Shown piece by piece: positions 8,790 through 18,045 of a stretch of DNA of 64,000 nt (positions within the stretch are counted from its first letter, which is position 1; the number at the start of each line of letters is the position of its first letter). The DNA comes from Paenibacillus sp. L3-i20 (GTDB taxonomy: Bacteria; Bacillota; Bacilli; Paenibacillales; Paenibacillaceae), in the NCBI RefSeq assembly GCF_022180385.2, contig NZ_BQME02000001.1, forward strand, positions 1 through 64,000. The letters are read 5' to 3'. The notes below the pieces were generated by a model that saw nothing but the letters and a program-made list of their open reading frames with translations, did no database searches and was not told the DNA's origin. The translations under genes were made by a program, and so were the position numbers.

Positions 8790-9242
8790 TTATCGGCCAT
8801 CATTAACCATGTTTTTGCTCATTTTACGAAAAAGGTCGAGTCCTTGCTCCATCTCATCGATACTTAAGCCATGAAATAACTTCAACATCACTTTCTCGCG
8901 AACCTTAAGCATCGACTGTACCATTGCTTCGCCATTTTCAGTCAACTTAAGTACTACTGCTCGGCGATCTTGTTCGCTGCGCTCACGTGTTACATAACCT
9001 AACTCGATCAGCCTGTCCGCTACACCTGTAATAGCACCGTTAGTAATAGATAGATTTTCTGCTAACGATGTAGATTTCTGTGGCCCCGCTTCGTGAAGAT
9101 TAATTAGCATTCTACCATGTGACATACCAAGCGCTTGCTTATTCGTCCGATTCCATTCAGCAAGTATGAGCTTTCTAACTTCACGGAATGCTTCATCTAA
9201 TTGCTTCATAATAATTAGTTTTTGCTCTCTCGCTTCTTCCAT
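8790..9242 (-). CDS. MarR-family transcriptional regulator
   Basis: About 150 aa with a winged-helix MarR core: 'KSTSLAENLSITNGAITGVADRLIELGYVTRERSEQDRRAVVLKLTENG', including the DxRxx wing. The frame can be extended to a TTG at 9320. That TTG, however, is part of a -35 hexamer (TTGACG, then TATACT 17 bp later), so the true start is more likely the ATG at 9242 or slightly downstream. It is a stand-alone gene. The target is unknown; the adjacent nup operon and the carboxypeptidase gene are candidates only by position. Confidence 0.8.
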   Translation of the reverse strand: MEEAREQKLIIMKQLDEAFREVRKLILAEWNRTNKQALGMSHGRMLINLHEAGPQKSTSLAENLSITNGAITGVADRLIELGYVTRERSEQDRRAVVLKLTENGEAMVQSMLKVREKVMLKLFHGLSIDEMEQGLDLFRKMSKNMVNDGR

Positions 9243-9291
9243 ATCCGCAGCACCCCAATCTATCGATTCAAGATCCGATTTTCCTGAACAA

Positions 9292-9320
9292 AGTATAGAC
9301 GTGCTACTTTCAAGCGTCAA
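9292..9320 (-). promoter_or_regulatory. Promoter of the MarR gene
   Basis: TTGACG (9320-9315), a 17-bp spacer and TATACT (9297-9292) on the minus strand. The match to the sigma-A consensus is good, and its position inside the longest reading frame decides against the TTG start. Confidence 0.6.
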
Positions 9321-9357
9321 CGATTTTCCTTACATTATTTTCATAGTCAGTGTAACT

Positions 9358-10278
9358 TTATTGTGAAAATCCCATTTCATAAAGCTTCTTCGTCTCAGTA
9401 AATCGAGTATCTTTGGAATCAGCGCCCATTACAACGGAAATTAATCGTTTGCCATCACGTTTGGCTGTACCAGTAAAGCAATATCCGGCATTAGGTGTGT
9501 ATCCTGTTTTTAGTCCATCGTTTCCAACGTACTCGTACGGCTTATTCTCCAACATTAAATTCGTAGCGGACAGTGACTTTTTATTAGTGGACACCCTCAC
9601 ACTTCCTCTACTTGTCACTTCAAGCACTTCAGGAAATTTCCCCATCAAGTACCCGGCCAGCATTGCTGTATCTTTTGCAGTCATCATCGTATCTTGTTCA
9701 TGTGCCGACTCATGATAGCTCGCAATATCTTCTTTACTTAATCCGGAGGCATTTCCGAATACGGACTTGATAGATAAACCAATCCGTGCAGCCTTCTCGT
9801 TCATCAAATGAACAAAAGCCTTCTCCGAACCACCAATATGCTCTGCAAGTGCAACTGCTGCATCATTGGCAGAATAAATAGTCATGGAATCAAACAGCTC
9901 TCTCACCGTAAGTTGATCGCCTTGGCTAAGCCCCATTCTCGTGCCGGGGATATGAGCAGCATAATGACTTGCTGACACTCGATCATTCCAGCTTAACCTT
10001 CCTTCAAGAACGCCTTCCAGAACAATTAATTCTGTCATCATCTTAGACATGCTTGCTGGTGGATGAGCCTCATCTGCATTTTTCTGATAAATGACCTTCC
10101 CTGAACTAGCATCTATCAATATGGCAGCAGCAGAATGAATCACCATTTCTTCAGCAGGAAGCCAATTTTTAAGTACTTTATCTCCCAAAAAAATAATCGT
10201 AGCTATCGCAACAAATGTTGCCAAATATAGGCCAAAATGTCCCCGTCTATGTTTATAAATCAATCTCATTTTTGTCAC
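9358..10278 (-). CDS. D-alanyl-D-alanine carboxypeptidase (DacA/DacF-like, short form)
   Basis: 306 aa. One N-terminal membrane anchor (about residues 14-32) is followed by the penicilloyl serine carboxypeptidase domain. The active-site motifs are 'SMSK' (SxxK, near 79-82), 'SAND' (SxN, near 138) and 'KTG' (in 'GLKTGYTPNAGY'). The enzyme trims terminal D-Ala from cell-wall peptides outside the membrane. At 306 aa it lacks the usual C-terminal beta domain and amphipathic anchor. It lies directly downstream of a VanRS-like system, which suggests regulated cell-wall trimming. The start codon is GTG with a GAGGAG site. Confidence 0.85.
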   Translation of the reverse strand: MTKMRLIYKHRRGHFGLYLATFVAIATIIFLGDKVLKNWLPAEEMVIHSAAAILIDASSGKVIYQKNADEAHPPASMSKMMTELIVLEGVLEGRLSWNDRVSASHYAAHIPGTRMGLSQGDQLTVRELFDSMTIYSANDAAVALAEHIGGSEKAFVHLMNEKAARIGLSIKSVFGNASGLSKEDIASYHESAHEQDTMMTAKDTAMLAGYLMGKFPEVLEVTSRGSVRVSTNKKSLSATNLMLENKPYEYVGNDGLKTGYTPNAGYCFTGTAKRDGKRLISVVMGADSKDTRFTETKKLYEMGFSQ

Positions 10279-10375
10279 AAAAAAATCTCCTCTCGCTCAC
10301 CTTCTACTCTTACGAGTATAAAGACTTAAGCTTAAGGAGACTGTAACGTAATCATAAAAATACCTTAATTTCACT

Positions 10376-11491
10376 TTAAAGTCGCGGTAATGTAACTCTA
10401 AATACCGTTTGTAGAGAATCACTCGTCACATCTATCGATCCATGATGCATATCTACAATGCTTTTGGAAATAGCTAGACCAAGACCTGATCCGCCAGACC
10501 ATTGCGTCCTCGATTTATCTCCCCTGTAAAAACGGTCGAATATATGAGGAAGATCTATGGCTGGTATTGCATCTCCATAATTAGTTACCTCAACAACCGC
10601 TTCACTTCCAATTTCCCTCACTCTAATTTCTATCAGCTTGCCTTCCTTCCCGTAGGACATAGCGTTGGAAATTAGATTTTCAAATACTCGAACAAGCTTT
10701 GCTGTATCCCCTTTCACCTGAATAGAGGTTACGTCACAATGCAGCTTACTGCTCATCCCCGCTTCTTTAAGCAGCATATGATATTGCACAAGCAGCTGTC
10801 CAATCAATTCAACCAAATTAAAGTTCTCCTGCTTAAGCGTTACCGTATCATGTCTCATGCGTGTATATTCAAACAGATCATCGATTAACTCATGTAATCG
10901 TTGAGACTTCTCATAAGCAATCTGTACATAATGCCGAAGCTCTACCTCATCACGATAACGGTCCTGCTCAATAAGACCCAAATAACCAATAATCGACGTA
11001 AGCGGTGTTCTAAGATCATGCGATACATTCGTTATTAGCTCATTTTTGGTCTGCTCTGATTTTCGTTCATCTACCAGCGCAAGCTGCAGACGGTCTGATA
11101 GCCGATTGACATTACCTGCAATAATGCTGAACGTATTCGTGCTTCTAACGCTGATTTTATAATTCATCTCTAGCTGACCATCTGCGATGCGCCGAACAGA
11201 ATCGTTTATTTTCCCAAAGTAGCTGAAGTATATCCACTGAATGACTAAGTAATAGAATAGGAACAACACGAACGCAATAACAAAAATTCCTAACTCCCCA
11301 GGAAATGCATTCACGATCGTTCGAGCAAATCGTTTTATAGGATAGAATTGATAAAAATTTCTAACAAAAAATTTAATAATCATCTCCACTAACGCAATAC
11401 TAACAACTGCAAGCAAAGCACTAAGAAATAAGTTTACAAAGGAGCGCAGTACTAATCGAAAAACGACATTATCCTTCAACCTTGTAGCCAA
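10376..11491 (-). CDS. Sensor histidine kinase (VanS-like)
   Basis: About 371 aa. Two membrane segments lie near residues 11-34 and 65-90, with a short extracytoplasmic loop rich in Phe/Tyr/Arg between them. A HAMP-like linker follows, then the H-box 'NVSHDLRTPLTSIIGYLGLI' (phospho-His near 155), N-box 'NLISNAMSYG', and 'GSGLGLAISKSIVDMH' (G2 box). The frame starts at a TTG overlapping the regulator gene by 23 bp, so the exact start is uncertain. It most likely senses a cell-wall-related signal, given the short loop and the carboxypeptidase downstream; this is inference. Confidence 0.83.
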   Translation of the reverse strand: MATRLKDNVVFRLVLRSFVNLFLSALLAVVSIALVEMIIKFFVRNFYQFYPIKRFARTIVNAFPGELGIFVIAFVLFLFYYLVIQWIYFSYFGKINDSVRRIADGQLEMNYKISVRSTNTFSIIAGNVNRLSDRLQLALVDERKSEQTKNELITNVSHDLRTPLTSIIGYLGLIEQDRYRDEVELRHYVQIAYEKSQRLHELIDDLFEYTRMRHDTVTLKQENFNLVELIGQLLVQYHMLLKEAGMSSKLHCDVTSIQVKGDTAKLVRVFENLISNAMSYGKEGKLIEIRVREIGSEAVVEVTNYGDAIPAIDLPHIFDRFYRGDKSRTQWSGGSGLGLAISKSIVDMHHGSIDVTSDSLQTVFRVTLPRL

Positions 11492-12182
11492 CCCCCCACA
11501 CCGTTACAATCATCTTCTCGCCAAGTTCCTTCTCCAGCTTATCCCTCAGCTTGCTAATATGAACCATAACCGTATTATTTGACTCAAAATATTTTTCCTT
11601 CCACACCTGCTGGAAAATATCTTCCGCACTAAACACTCGCCCAGGCTGACTTGCAAGTAGATGAAGGATGCCAAATTCAGTTGAAGTAAGATGGAGAGAG
11701 CGTCCATCTACTTCAGCAGTATGGCTAAGTTTGTCGATCCGTAATGCGCCTAATCGAAGTTCTTTGCTCGCAGATTGCTCCCTGTCGTTATCCGATCCGT
11801 CATTTGGTTTGCTATATTGGTAAGAACGACGTAAAAGCGACCTTACTCTAGCTAGCAATTCCAGCGGATTAAACGGCTTCACCATATAATCATCTGCACC
11901 AGTCATTAGCCCCATTATTTTATCCATATCCTGCGTCTTGGCACTTAGCATCAATATTGGCACATGATCGTCCTTCCGTAGTCGTCTGCACACTTCAAGT
12001 CCATCCATCTTCGGCATCATTATATCTAGAATAACAAGATCGAAAGCCTGTCTCTCATAAGCTTCCAGTGCTTGCTCGCCATCAAAGGCGACCTCAGTAG
12101 CAAATCCTTCATTTTTTAAATATATTTCTATTAGCTCAGCGATTTCACGCTCATCATCCACAATTAATACACGACGTTCCAC
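11469..12182 (-). CDS. OmpR-family response regulator (VanR-like)
   Basis: 237 aa. The receiver domain has acidic pocket 'DDE', phospho-acceptor Asp in 'VILDIMMPKMDG', and Lys in 'MVKPFNPLELLARV'. A winged-helix Trans_reg_C domain follows, with 'TSTEFGILHLLASQPGRVFSAEDIFQQVWKE' and 'VMVHISKLRDKLE'. It pairs with the overlapping kinase gene. A TTAAG-N6-TTAAG direct repeat in its own upstream region (12278-12293) has the 11-bp period expected for OmpR-type binding, so autoregulation is possible. Confidence 0.87.
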   Translation of the reverse strand: MERRVLIVDDEREIAELIEIYLKNEGFATEVAFDGEQALEAYERQAFDLVILDIMMPKMDGLEVCRRLRKDDHVPILMLSAKTQDMDKIMGLMTGADDYMVKPFNPLELLARVRSLLRRSYQYSKPNDGSDNDREQSASKELRLGALRIDKLSHTAEVDGRSLHLTSTEFGILHLLASQPGRVFSAEDIFQQVWKEKYFESNNTVMVHISKLRDKLEKELGEKMIVTVWGVGYKVEG

Positions 12183-12446
12183 AATTTCATCCTCCTATAA
12201 ACCCCTTGAATTCTATGCCTTTACTATACATGAACGTCAGCAAGAGTGTAATGGTTCTTGACGTAATATCACAAAGCTTAAGGCATTTTTAAGATTTATT
12301 TAAATAGTTTACTCAATTCTAGTATTCCCCGTTCTAATGATAGCCAACAATTGTCCAGTATGATAAAATGATCAGAATTGATTATTTATTGATGAGTGAA
12401 TCGGGCGTTTCAACGTTCCGACTATTTTAAGGGAGGTACTACAATT

Positions 12447-14132
12447 ATGGCGGCCAAAAGAATGCGTTCTGACATGATCAAAAAAGGCTTCGACCGCGCA
12501 CCGCATCGCAGCTTGCTGCGTGCAGCTGGAGTTAAGGAAGAAGATTTCGACAAACCTTTTATAGCGGTTTGCAACTCTTATATTGACATCGTTCCTGGTC
12601 ACGTACATTTGCAAGAATTCGGGAAGATTGTAAAAGAAGCCATTCGTGAAGCTGGCGGTGTCCCTTTCGAATTCAATACGATAGGTGTAGACGACGGTAT
12701 TGCAATGGGTCACATCGGTATGCGTTATTCATTAGCAAGCCGTGAAATAATTGCTGACTCTGTAGAAACTGTTGTGAACGCTCACTGGTTCGACGGCATG
12801 ATTTGTATCCCTAACTGCGACAAAATTACTCCCGGCATGATTCTTGGCGCTCTTCGCGTCAACATTCCTACAATGCTTGTAAGCGGCGGCCCTATGAAAG
12901 CGGGTAAAACTTCCGATGGACGTGCGATCTCACTTTCAAGCGTTTTTGAAGGTGTTGGCGCTCACCAAGCAGGCAAAATAAATGACGAACAATTGCTTGA
13001 GCTTGAGCAATATGGTTGTCCTACATGTGGATCATGTTCCGGCATGTTCACAGCAAATTCGATGAACTGTTTGGCAGAAGGTCTTGGACTTGCACTTCCG
13101 GGCAATGGAACCATTCTTGCTGTAGCACCAGAGCGTATCGAATTCGTTAAAGAATCTGCTCGTCAACTAATGAAGATTATCGATCTTGGCATCAAACCTC
13201 GCGATATCGTGACGAAGGATGCGATCGACAACGCTTTTGCACTTGACATGGCGATGGGCGGCTCCACGAACACTGTACTTCACACGCTTGCTATCGCACA
13301 TGAAGCAGGCATCGAATATCCAATTGAACGTATTAATGAAGTGGCAGAACGTGTTCCGCATCTTGCGAAGATTGCTCCTGCTTCCGATTACCATATTGAA
13401 GATGTACACAATGCAGGTGGTGTAAGTGCCGTTCTTAATGAACTATTTAAAAAAGAAGGTGCTCTGCACGGTGATTGTATGACCGTAACTGGAAAAACAC
13501 TTCGTGAAAACGTAATTGGCTGTGAGATTCAAGATACCGATGTTATTCATACGATTGACAATCCTCATACGGAGCGCGGTGGACTTGCTGTTCTCTTCGG
13601 AAACCTTGCTCCTAACGGTGCAATTATTAAAACAGGAGCAGTCGACAAATCGGTTGGCGGCTATCACAAAGGTCCAGCGATTTGCTTCGACTCCCAAGAC
13701 GATGCACTTGCAGGAATTGCAAACGGCAAGATCAAAGAAGGTCATGTTGTTATTATCCGTTATGAAGGACCAAAAGGCGGCCCTGGTATGCCAGAAATGC
13801 TTGCACCAACTTCACAAATCGTTGGTATGGGACTTGGAGCGAAAGTTGCTCTTATTACAGACGGACGTTTCTCAGGCGCATCTCGCGGAATCAGTATCGG
13901 TCATGCTTCCCCTGAAGCTGCCGAAGGCGGACCAATCGCATTTGTACGCGATGGCGACATAGTAGAGATTGATATGAACAACCGCACAATGAATATGCTT
14001 ATTAGCGACGAAGAGTTTGAGAAACGCAGTGCTGAATGGCCTGGCTTCGAGCTTAAGATCAAACGTGGTTACCTAGCACGTTACGCTCATCTCGTTACAT
14101 CCGCAAGCACTGGCGGCGTAATGAAGATGTAA
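12447..14132 (+). CDS. ilvD: Dihydroxy-acid dehydratase
   Basis: 561 aa from the ATG at 12447, which follows a strong GGGAGG ribosome site; the longer frame from 12396 includes that site and is rejected. Cluster-binding cysteines are visible in '[11 protein letters not shown]', '[12 protein letters not shown]' and '[19 protein letters not shown]'. The C-terminal '[19 protein letters not shown]' is the family signature. The enzyme dehydrates dihydroxy acids in valine, leucine and isoleucine synthesis. The gene is alone; no other ilv/leu gene is in the window. Confidence 0.95.
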   Translation: MAAKRMRSDMIKKGFDRAPHRSLLRAAGVKEEDFDKPFIAVCNSYIDIVPGHVHLQEFGKIVKEAIREAGGVPFEFNTIGVDDGIAMGHIGMRYSLASREIIADSVETVVNAHWFDGMICIPNCDKITPGMILGALRVNIPTMLVSGGPMKAGKTSDGRAISLSSVFEGVGAHQAGKINDEQLLELEQYGCPTCGSCSGMFTANSMNCLAEGLGLALPGNGTILAVAPERIEFVKESARQLMKIIDLGIKPRDIVTKDAIDNAFALDMAMGGSTNTVLHTLAIAHEAGIEYPIERINEVAERVPHLAKIAPASDYHIEDVHNAGGVSAVLNELFKKEGALHGDCMTVTGKTLRENVIGCEIQDTDVIHTIDNPHTERGGLAVLFGNLAPNGAIIKTGAVDKSVGGYHKGPAICFDSQDDALAGIANGKIKEGHVVIIRYEGPKGGPGMPEMLAPTSQIVGMGLGAKVALITDGRFSGASRGISIGHASPEAAEGGPIAFVRDGDIVEIDMNNRTMNMLISDEEFEKRSAEWPGFELKIKRGYLARYAHLVTSASTGGVMKM

Positions 14133-14152
14133 ATCACCCCTATTATAAAGGT

Positions 14153-14200
14153 AAGGCGCTGTCCTTCACGCAGATTAATCTGCGTTTAGGCCAGTGCCTT
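14153..14200 (+). terminator. Terminator of ilvD
   Basis: AAGGCGCTG (14153-14161) pairs with CAGTGCCTT (14192-14200), and an inner palindrome CGCAGATTAATCTGCG extends the structure; TTTTTCG follows. Confidence 0.85.
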
Positions 14201-14297
14201 TTTCGTTTTAAGGTTTATGTAAGGTTGCCCACAACAAGGTGTAAGATACGGAACTTATAATTAGTCCTATCACACAAAAGATAAGGGGCAAATAAAC

Positions 14298-14687
14298 ATG
14301 AAAGTTTTTGGGACAATAGCTGTTATTATGGCGGCTTTATTTATTGGTTTTATTCTGATCACACAAAATGTAAATATTAATCGGTTGGGTACAGAATTAT
14401 ATTACTTGGAAATTACGACGGATGGAAAGGCAAAAACAACTAAAATATCTGCGAATGAGACAGTAACTAGTTATGAATACAACTTGCCTGCCTTCGATAA
14501 AGATGGCAATAAAGCAACTTACGTCTTCACAAGCGAAAAGCAGCTTCGCAAAAATGCTTATTTAACTCTATTTATTCGAGATAAAGAAATCGTTCAATCA
14601 TACCAAGAAGTAACAGTTGAAGAGATTCCAGAAGCTGCAGCAAGTCAATTAAAAAATAATGGAGAAGGAGCAGAACACAATGATTAA
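14298..14687 (+). CDS. YxeA-family (DUF1093) small secreted or membrane-anchored protein
   Basis: 129 aa. A single N-terminal hydrophobic segment (residues 3-22) is followed by a small OB-fold-like domain with 'YYLEITTDGKAKT', 'YNLPAFDKDGNKATYVFTSEKQLRKNAYLTLFIRDKEIVQSYQEV', typical of YxeA. The biochemical role is unknown. In B. subtilis yxeA lies in the yxdJKLM operon, which responds to antimicrobial peptides. Here, too, a two-component system lies nearby. It overlaps the next gene by 8 bp. Confidence 0.75.
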   Translation: MKVFGTIAVIMAALFIGFILITQNVNINRLGTELYYLEITTDGKAKTTKISANETVTSYEYNLPAFDKDGNKATYVFTSEKQLRKNAYLTLFIRDKEIVQSYQEVTVEEIPEAAASQLKNNGEGAEHND

Positions 14688-15723
14688 GTCTATCAAACAA
14701 CACGATCGAATTGTCTCATTAGATATTATCCGCGGGTTAGCCTTATTCGGTATTTTGTTTATAAATATAGCAGGTTATAAAGTTCTAGTTGAAGGTGGAC
14801 CTATGCCTGATACTACTGGCATAAATAGTCTCATTAACGCATCCATCGACGTTCTCATTCAGAAAAAGTTTTTTTCAATTTTCTCATTCTTGTTTGGTGT
14901 TGGCTTTTATATCTTTGCTTCCCGAGCAGAACTTCGAGGAGATAAGCCGCGATTGCTATTTGCACGTCGATTGCTAACCTTATTTTTAATTGGAGTTGTT
15001 CAAGTTTTCTTTTTCCCGGGAACGATATTACCGATATATGCGATCATTGGCTTATTTCTAATTCCTTTTTTCAAGGCTACTAATCGCACAATTGTCATAT
15101 GGCTCCTTAGCATAACTGCTTTTTACGTATTTTCACTTATTATTTTACTTTCAGGCTTTACATCAGGATTAATATACGATGTAGCCTCGTTGATCGGTAC
15201 GGATGCAACATTAATTTTTATTATGTTTTTAGCAGGTTTTCTTTCAGCTAAAGCGAATTGGCTCCGGCAAATCCAACGATTAAAATCGTATTTAAAATGG
15301 ATCGGGATAATAACACTACCCCTCTTCGTTTTTTCTTCTTATTGGATATGGAAAGCATCTATCCAAAATTCAGAATTAATAGATCAAATCATTGGTATTG
15401 GTACAATTCCTACCGTGTTGCTTTATTTAGTTACCCTTTTCACTATTTTAGAAAATGGTTACATAAGACGATTGTTAATGCCAATAGCACGAGTAGGGCA
15501 GATGGCACTTACCAATTATTTTGCCCAAAGTTTTATTGGACTTGCACTTATGGCTTTGATCGGCATTGATGTCGTATCTGCAACAGATATCGTCGTTATT
15601 GCTCCAATTATATTTGCCATTCATATCGTCACTAGCTACATCTGGTTCAACTTCTTTAAGATGGGGCCGCTAGAGATGGTATGGCGTTTTATGACATATG
15701 GAAAAAATCCTAAAAGGACTTAA
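14680..15723 (+). CDS. DUF418-family membrane protein
   Basis: 347 aa from the ATG at 14680 (AGGAG 9 nt upstream). It begins with 'DRIVSLDIIRGLALFGILFINI', the N-terminal signature of the DUF418/YeiB-like family, and has about eight to nine membrane segments. The C-terminal DUF418 region is 'ARVGQMALTNYFAQS' and 'FFKMGPLEMVWRFMTYG'. Function is not established for the family. It is co-transcribed with the YxeA gene and followed by a strong terminator. Confidence 0.82.
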   Translation: MIKSIKQHDRIVSLDIIRGLALFGILFINIAGYKVLVEGGPMPDTTGINSLINASIDVLIQKKFFSIFSFLFGVGFYIFASRAELRGDKPRLLFARRLLTLFLIGVVQVFFFPGTILPIYAIIGLFLIPFFKATNRTIVIWLLSITAFYVFSLIILLSGFTSGLIYDVASLIGTDATLIFIMFLAGFLSAKANWLRQIQRLKSYLKWIGIITLPLFVFSSYWIWKASIQNSELIDQIIGIGTIPTVLLYLVTLFTILENGYIRRLLMPIARVGQMALTNYFAQSFIGLALMALIGIDVVSATDIVVIAPIIFAIHIVTSYIWFNFFKMGPLEMVWRFMTYGKNPKRT

Positions 15724-15769
15724 TTTTTACACACGCTTCGACTGTTGTTATAATTGAATACTATTTGTG

Positions 15770-15810
15770 AAAAACTTAGCTATCTGTTCCTTACAGGTAG
15801 CTAAGTTTTT
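15770..15810 (+). terminator. Terminator after the DUF418 gene
   Basis: AAAAACTTAGCTA (15770-15782) and TAGCTAAGTTTTT (15798-15810) form a 13-bp stem ending in T's. Confidence 0.88.
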
Positions 15811-15843
15811 GTAATCATTTTGAATTAGTACTGGAGGAAGCTT

Positions 15844-16557
15844 ATGTCTAACACTAACAAAAGTGTTCTTATTATCGATGATGAAGAGGATCTATTAAAA
15901 CTGCTTTCTATGGTGCTGAACAAAGAAGGTATTCATCCCGTTTATACTGCAACTACAGTCAAAGATGGATTCTCACAGTTTCAACTACATAGGCCTGATA
16001 TTGTACTGCTCGACATTATGTTGCCGGATGGGGAAGGTTATGAAGTATGCAAAGAAATAAGAAAGCTGTCAAACGTACCAATCCTATTCCTGTCTGCAAA
16101 AGACGAGGAGATTGATAAATTGTTAGGGCTCGCTATCGGGGGCGATGATTATATTACGAAGCCCTTTAGCCCGAAAGAAGTTGCATATCGTGTTAAAGCA
16201 CAATTGCGAAGAGCAGGGTTTACACAAGAGGTTATAGAACCTTCACTTCTGACCGCAGGTCCATTTATATTAGATAAGAGTCAAGCACAGCTTCGGATGA
16301 GAGACAACGTTATAGAATTAAAGCCGAAGGAACTTGGCTTGATGGCTCATTTTATGAAAAATGCTAATCGTATCATTAGTAAAGAAAGCTTATGCGACCA
16401 TGTATGGGGAGAAGAATTTATTGGTTTTGACAATACCATTATGGTTCATATTCGCAGATTGCGAGAAAAAATTGAAGTTAACCCATCAAATCCAACCTAT
16501 TTGGTTACAGTAAAGGGGCTAGGCTACAAGCTCGTTGCAAAGGATGAACAACAATGA
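15844..16557 (+). CDS. OmpR-family response regulator
   Basis: 237 aa. Receiver domain: 'IIDDEEDLLKLL', phospho-Asp in 'IVLLDIMLPDGEGYEV', Lys in 'YITKPFSPKEVAYRV'. C-terminal winged helix: 'ELKPKELGLMAHFMKNANRIISKESLCDHVWGEEF' and 'TIMVHIRRLREKIE'. A TGGAGGAAG ribosome site precedes the ATG. It overlaps the kinase gene by 4 bp (ATGA). The preceding terminator means the pair has its own promoter, not seen clearly. Confidence 0.88.
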   Translation: MSNTNKSVLIIDDEEDLLKLLSMVLNKEGIHPVYTATTVKDGFSQFQLHRPDIVLLDIMLPDGEGYEVCKEIRKLSNVPILFLSAKDEEIDKLLGLAIGGDDYITKPFSPKEVAYRVKAQLRRAGFTQEVIEPSLLTAGPFILDKSQAQLRMRDNVIELKPKELGLMAHFMKNANRIISKESLCDHVWGEEFIGFDNTIMVHIRRLREKIEVNPSNPTYLVTVKGLGYKLVAKDEQQ

Positions 16558-17981
16558 GATGGAGAGTAACAGGCAGTTATTTATTATCCATCGTTATAGC
16601 AATTATGCTCGTAATCGTTCTAAACATAATTGTATTCGTTATTATGCTTTTTACCCATGCTACCCATGCTACCCATGCTACCCATGACGCTCCCATTCTC
16701 AAAATTATTGAGTCAAATAAAGAACAATTTACAAGAGAGTTTGCCCAGCATGTAATAATGAGCCAGGGCCAAGTGTCCATTAGTGAGGAAGGCAAGCAAT
16801 TGCTCGCTGCCAATAATGCATGGATCCAAGTACTACAAGAGAATGGCGAAGAAGTATACAGCTACAGACTACCAGACGGGGTACAGAAGAAATATACGCC
16901 TATAGACATTATTCAAATGTATAAATATCGTGAAGTCAATGTTGATACCAACGTCTTTATAGGCAGTCAGCAGCTTGGTCAAATCGAATACAGCTATTTT
17001 ATAGGAATTGTCGATCGGACTATTAATAGATTAATTGTTACATTAGATTTTGATAACATACTCTATATGTTTAAAGTAGGCAGTTTATTTTTTATTAGCA
17101 TTAATGGGTTTGTCGCCTTATTGATCGGTTATTTATTTAGCAGCAGACTAAGCAAGCCACTTAATCTAATTATTGAAGGTGTTAGAGGACTTGCTGGCAA
17201 GAAATACGATATACATTACGCTGTGAAAGGAATTTATAAGGATGTATTCCATAACGTAAATCTTCTTTCCCAGCAATTGAAGGCAACTGAAGCTGATCGC
17301 AGAAGGTTAGATCAAATGAGAGAGGAATGGCTTGGCAACATCTCACATGATATTAAGACGCCTCTAGCTTCTATCCAAGGTTATGCCGAATTAATGGCTG
17401 ATCCGAATTATCAGTTTACCAATGAGGAAATACACGAATACGCGCATATTATTCAAAAAAAATCCCTGTATATGAAAGAGGTTATGGAGGATTTAAGCTT
17501 AACAACAAGACTTCGAAATAAACAATTGATACTACATAAAAAAAGAGTCAATCTCGTTAGACTGCTTCGTGATGTTGTCATCGATATACTTAATGATCCT
17601 CAATATGCCGAACGGCATATCGAGCTCAAATGTGATGAGAAGCGAATAGACATGGAAATAGATGAAACGCTCCTACGCAGAGCATTTAACAATCTTATCT
17701 TCAATGCCATCGTCCATAACAGTCCAGACACTCACATTATTGTGAGTATTCAGCATGACGATAAGATGCTTATTACAATTGAAGATAATGGTTATGGAAT
17801 ACCAAAAGAAGAGCTGGATAAACTATTTGACCGCTATTATCGTGGAACAAACACGGGTGAGCTCCATAAAGGATCTGGCCTTGGGATGGCAATTGCCAAT
17901 GATGCCATTGCGGCACATGGCGGCCAAATTGAAATTACGAGTGAAGTGGGTAGCGGAACTAAGATTGAGGTTCGATTATAA
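16554..17981 (+). CDS. Sensor histidine kinase with repeat-bearing extracytoplasmic domain
   Basis: 475 aa. TM1 lies at about residues 7-33. A Thr-His-Ala repeat follows at once, then an extracytoplasmic domain of about 130 aa, TM2 near 177-200, and HAMP ('SSRLSKPLNLIIEGVRGLA'). The H-box is 'WLGNISHDIKTPLASIQGYAEL', the N-box 'NLIFNAIVHN', and the C-terminus has 'GSGLGMAIANDAIAAHGG'. It partners with the overlapping regulator. The ligand is unknown. The YxeA/DUF418 genes upstream hint at envelope stress or antimicrobial peptides. Confidence 0.87.
   Translation: MRWRVTGSYLLSIVIAIMLVIVLNIIVFVIMLFTHATHATHATHDAPILKIIESNKEQFTREFAQHVIMSQGQVSISEEGKQLLAANNAWIQVLQENGEEVYSYRLPDGVQKKYTPIDIIQMYKYREVNVDTNVFIGSQQLGQIEYSYFIGIVDRTINRLIVTLDFDNILYMFKVGSLFFISINGFVALLIGYLFSSRLSKPLNLIIEGVRGLAGKKYDIHYAVKGIYKDVFHNVNLLSQQLKATEADRRRLDQMREEWLGNISHDIKTPLASIQGYAELMADPNYQFTNEEIHEYAHIIQKKSLYMKEVMEDLSLTTRLRNKQLILHKKRVNLVRLLRDVVIDILNDPQYAERHIELKCDEKRIDMEIDETLLRRAFNNLIFNAIVHNSPDTHIIVSIQHDDKMLITIEDNGYGIPKEELDKLFDRYYRGTNTGELHKGSGLGMAIANDAIAAHGGQIEITSEVGSGTKIEVRL
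16652..16687 (+). repeat. Four 9-bp tandem units inside the kinase gene
   Basis: TACCCATGC is repeated three times exactly, with a fourth unit ending in GA. The repeat encodes consecutive Thr-His-Ala triplets just outside TM1. A change of one unit keeps the reading frame. Confidence 0.93.
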
Positions 17982-18006
17982 TATCGTTTAGAATCCGTAC
18001 AATATA

Positions 18007-18043
18007 GAAAGACAGTTGCCACATTGGTGAGCAACTGTCTTTC
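18007..18043. terminator. Bidirectional terminator between the kinase and SMR genes
   Basis: GAAAGACAGTTGC (18007-18019) and GCAACTGTCTTTC (18031-18043) form a 13-bp perfect stem between convergent genes. Confidence 0.9.
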
Positions 18044-18045
18044 AA

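Noticed and set aside
8790..9320. Longer MarR protein starting at the TTG at 9320
   Set aside because: That TTG belongs to a -35 box with a matching -10 inside the extra N-terminal coding region.
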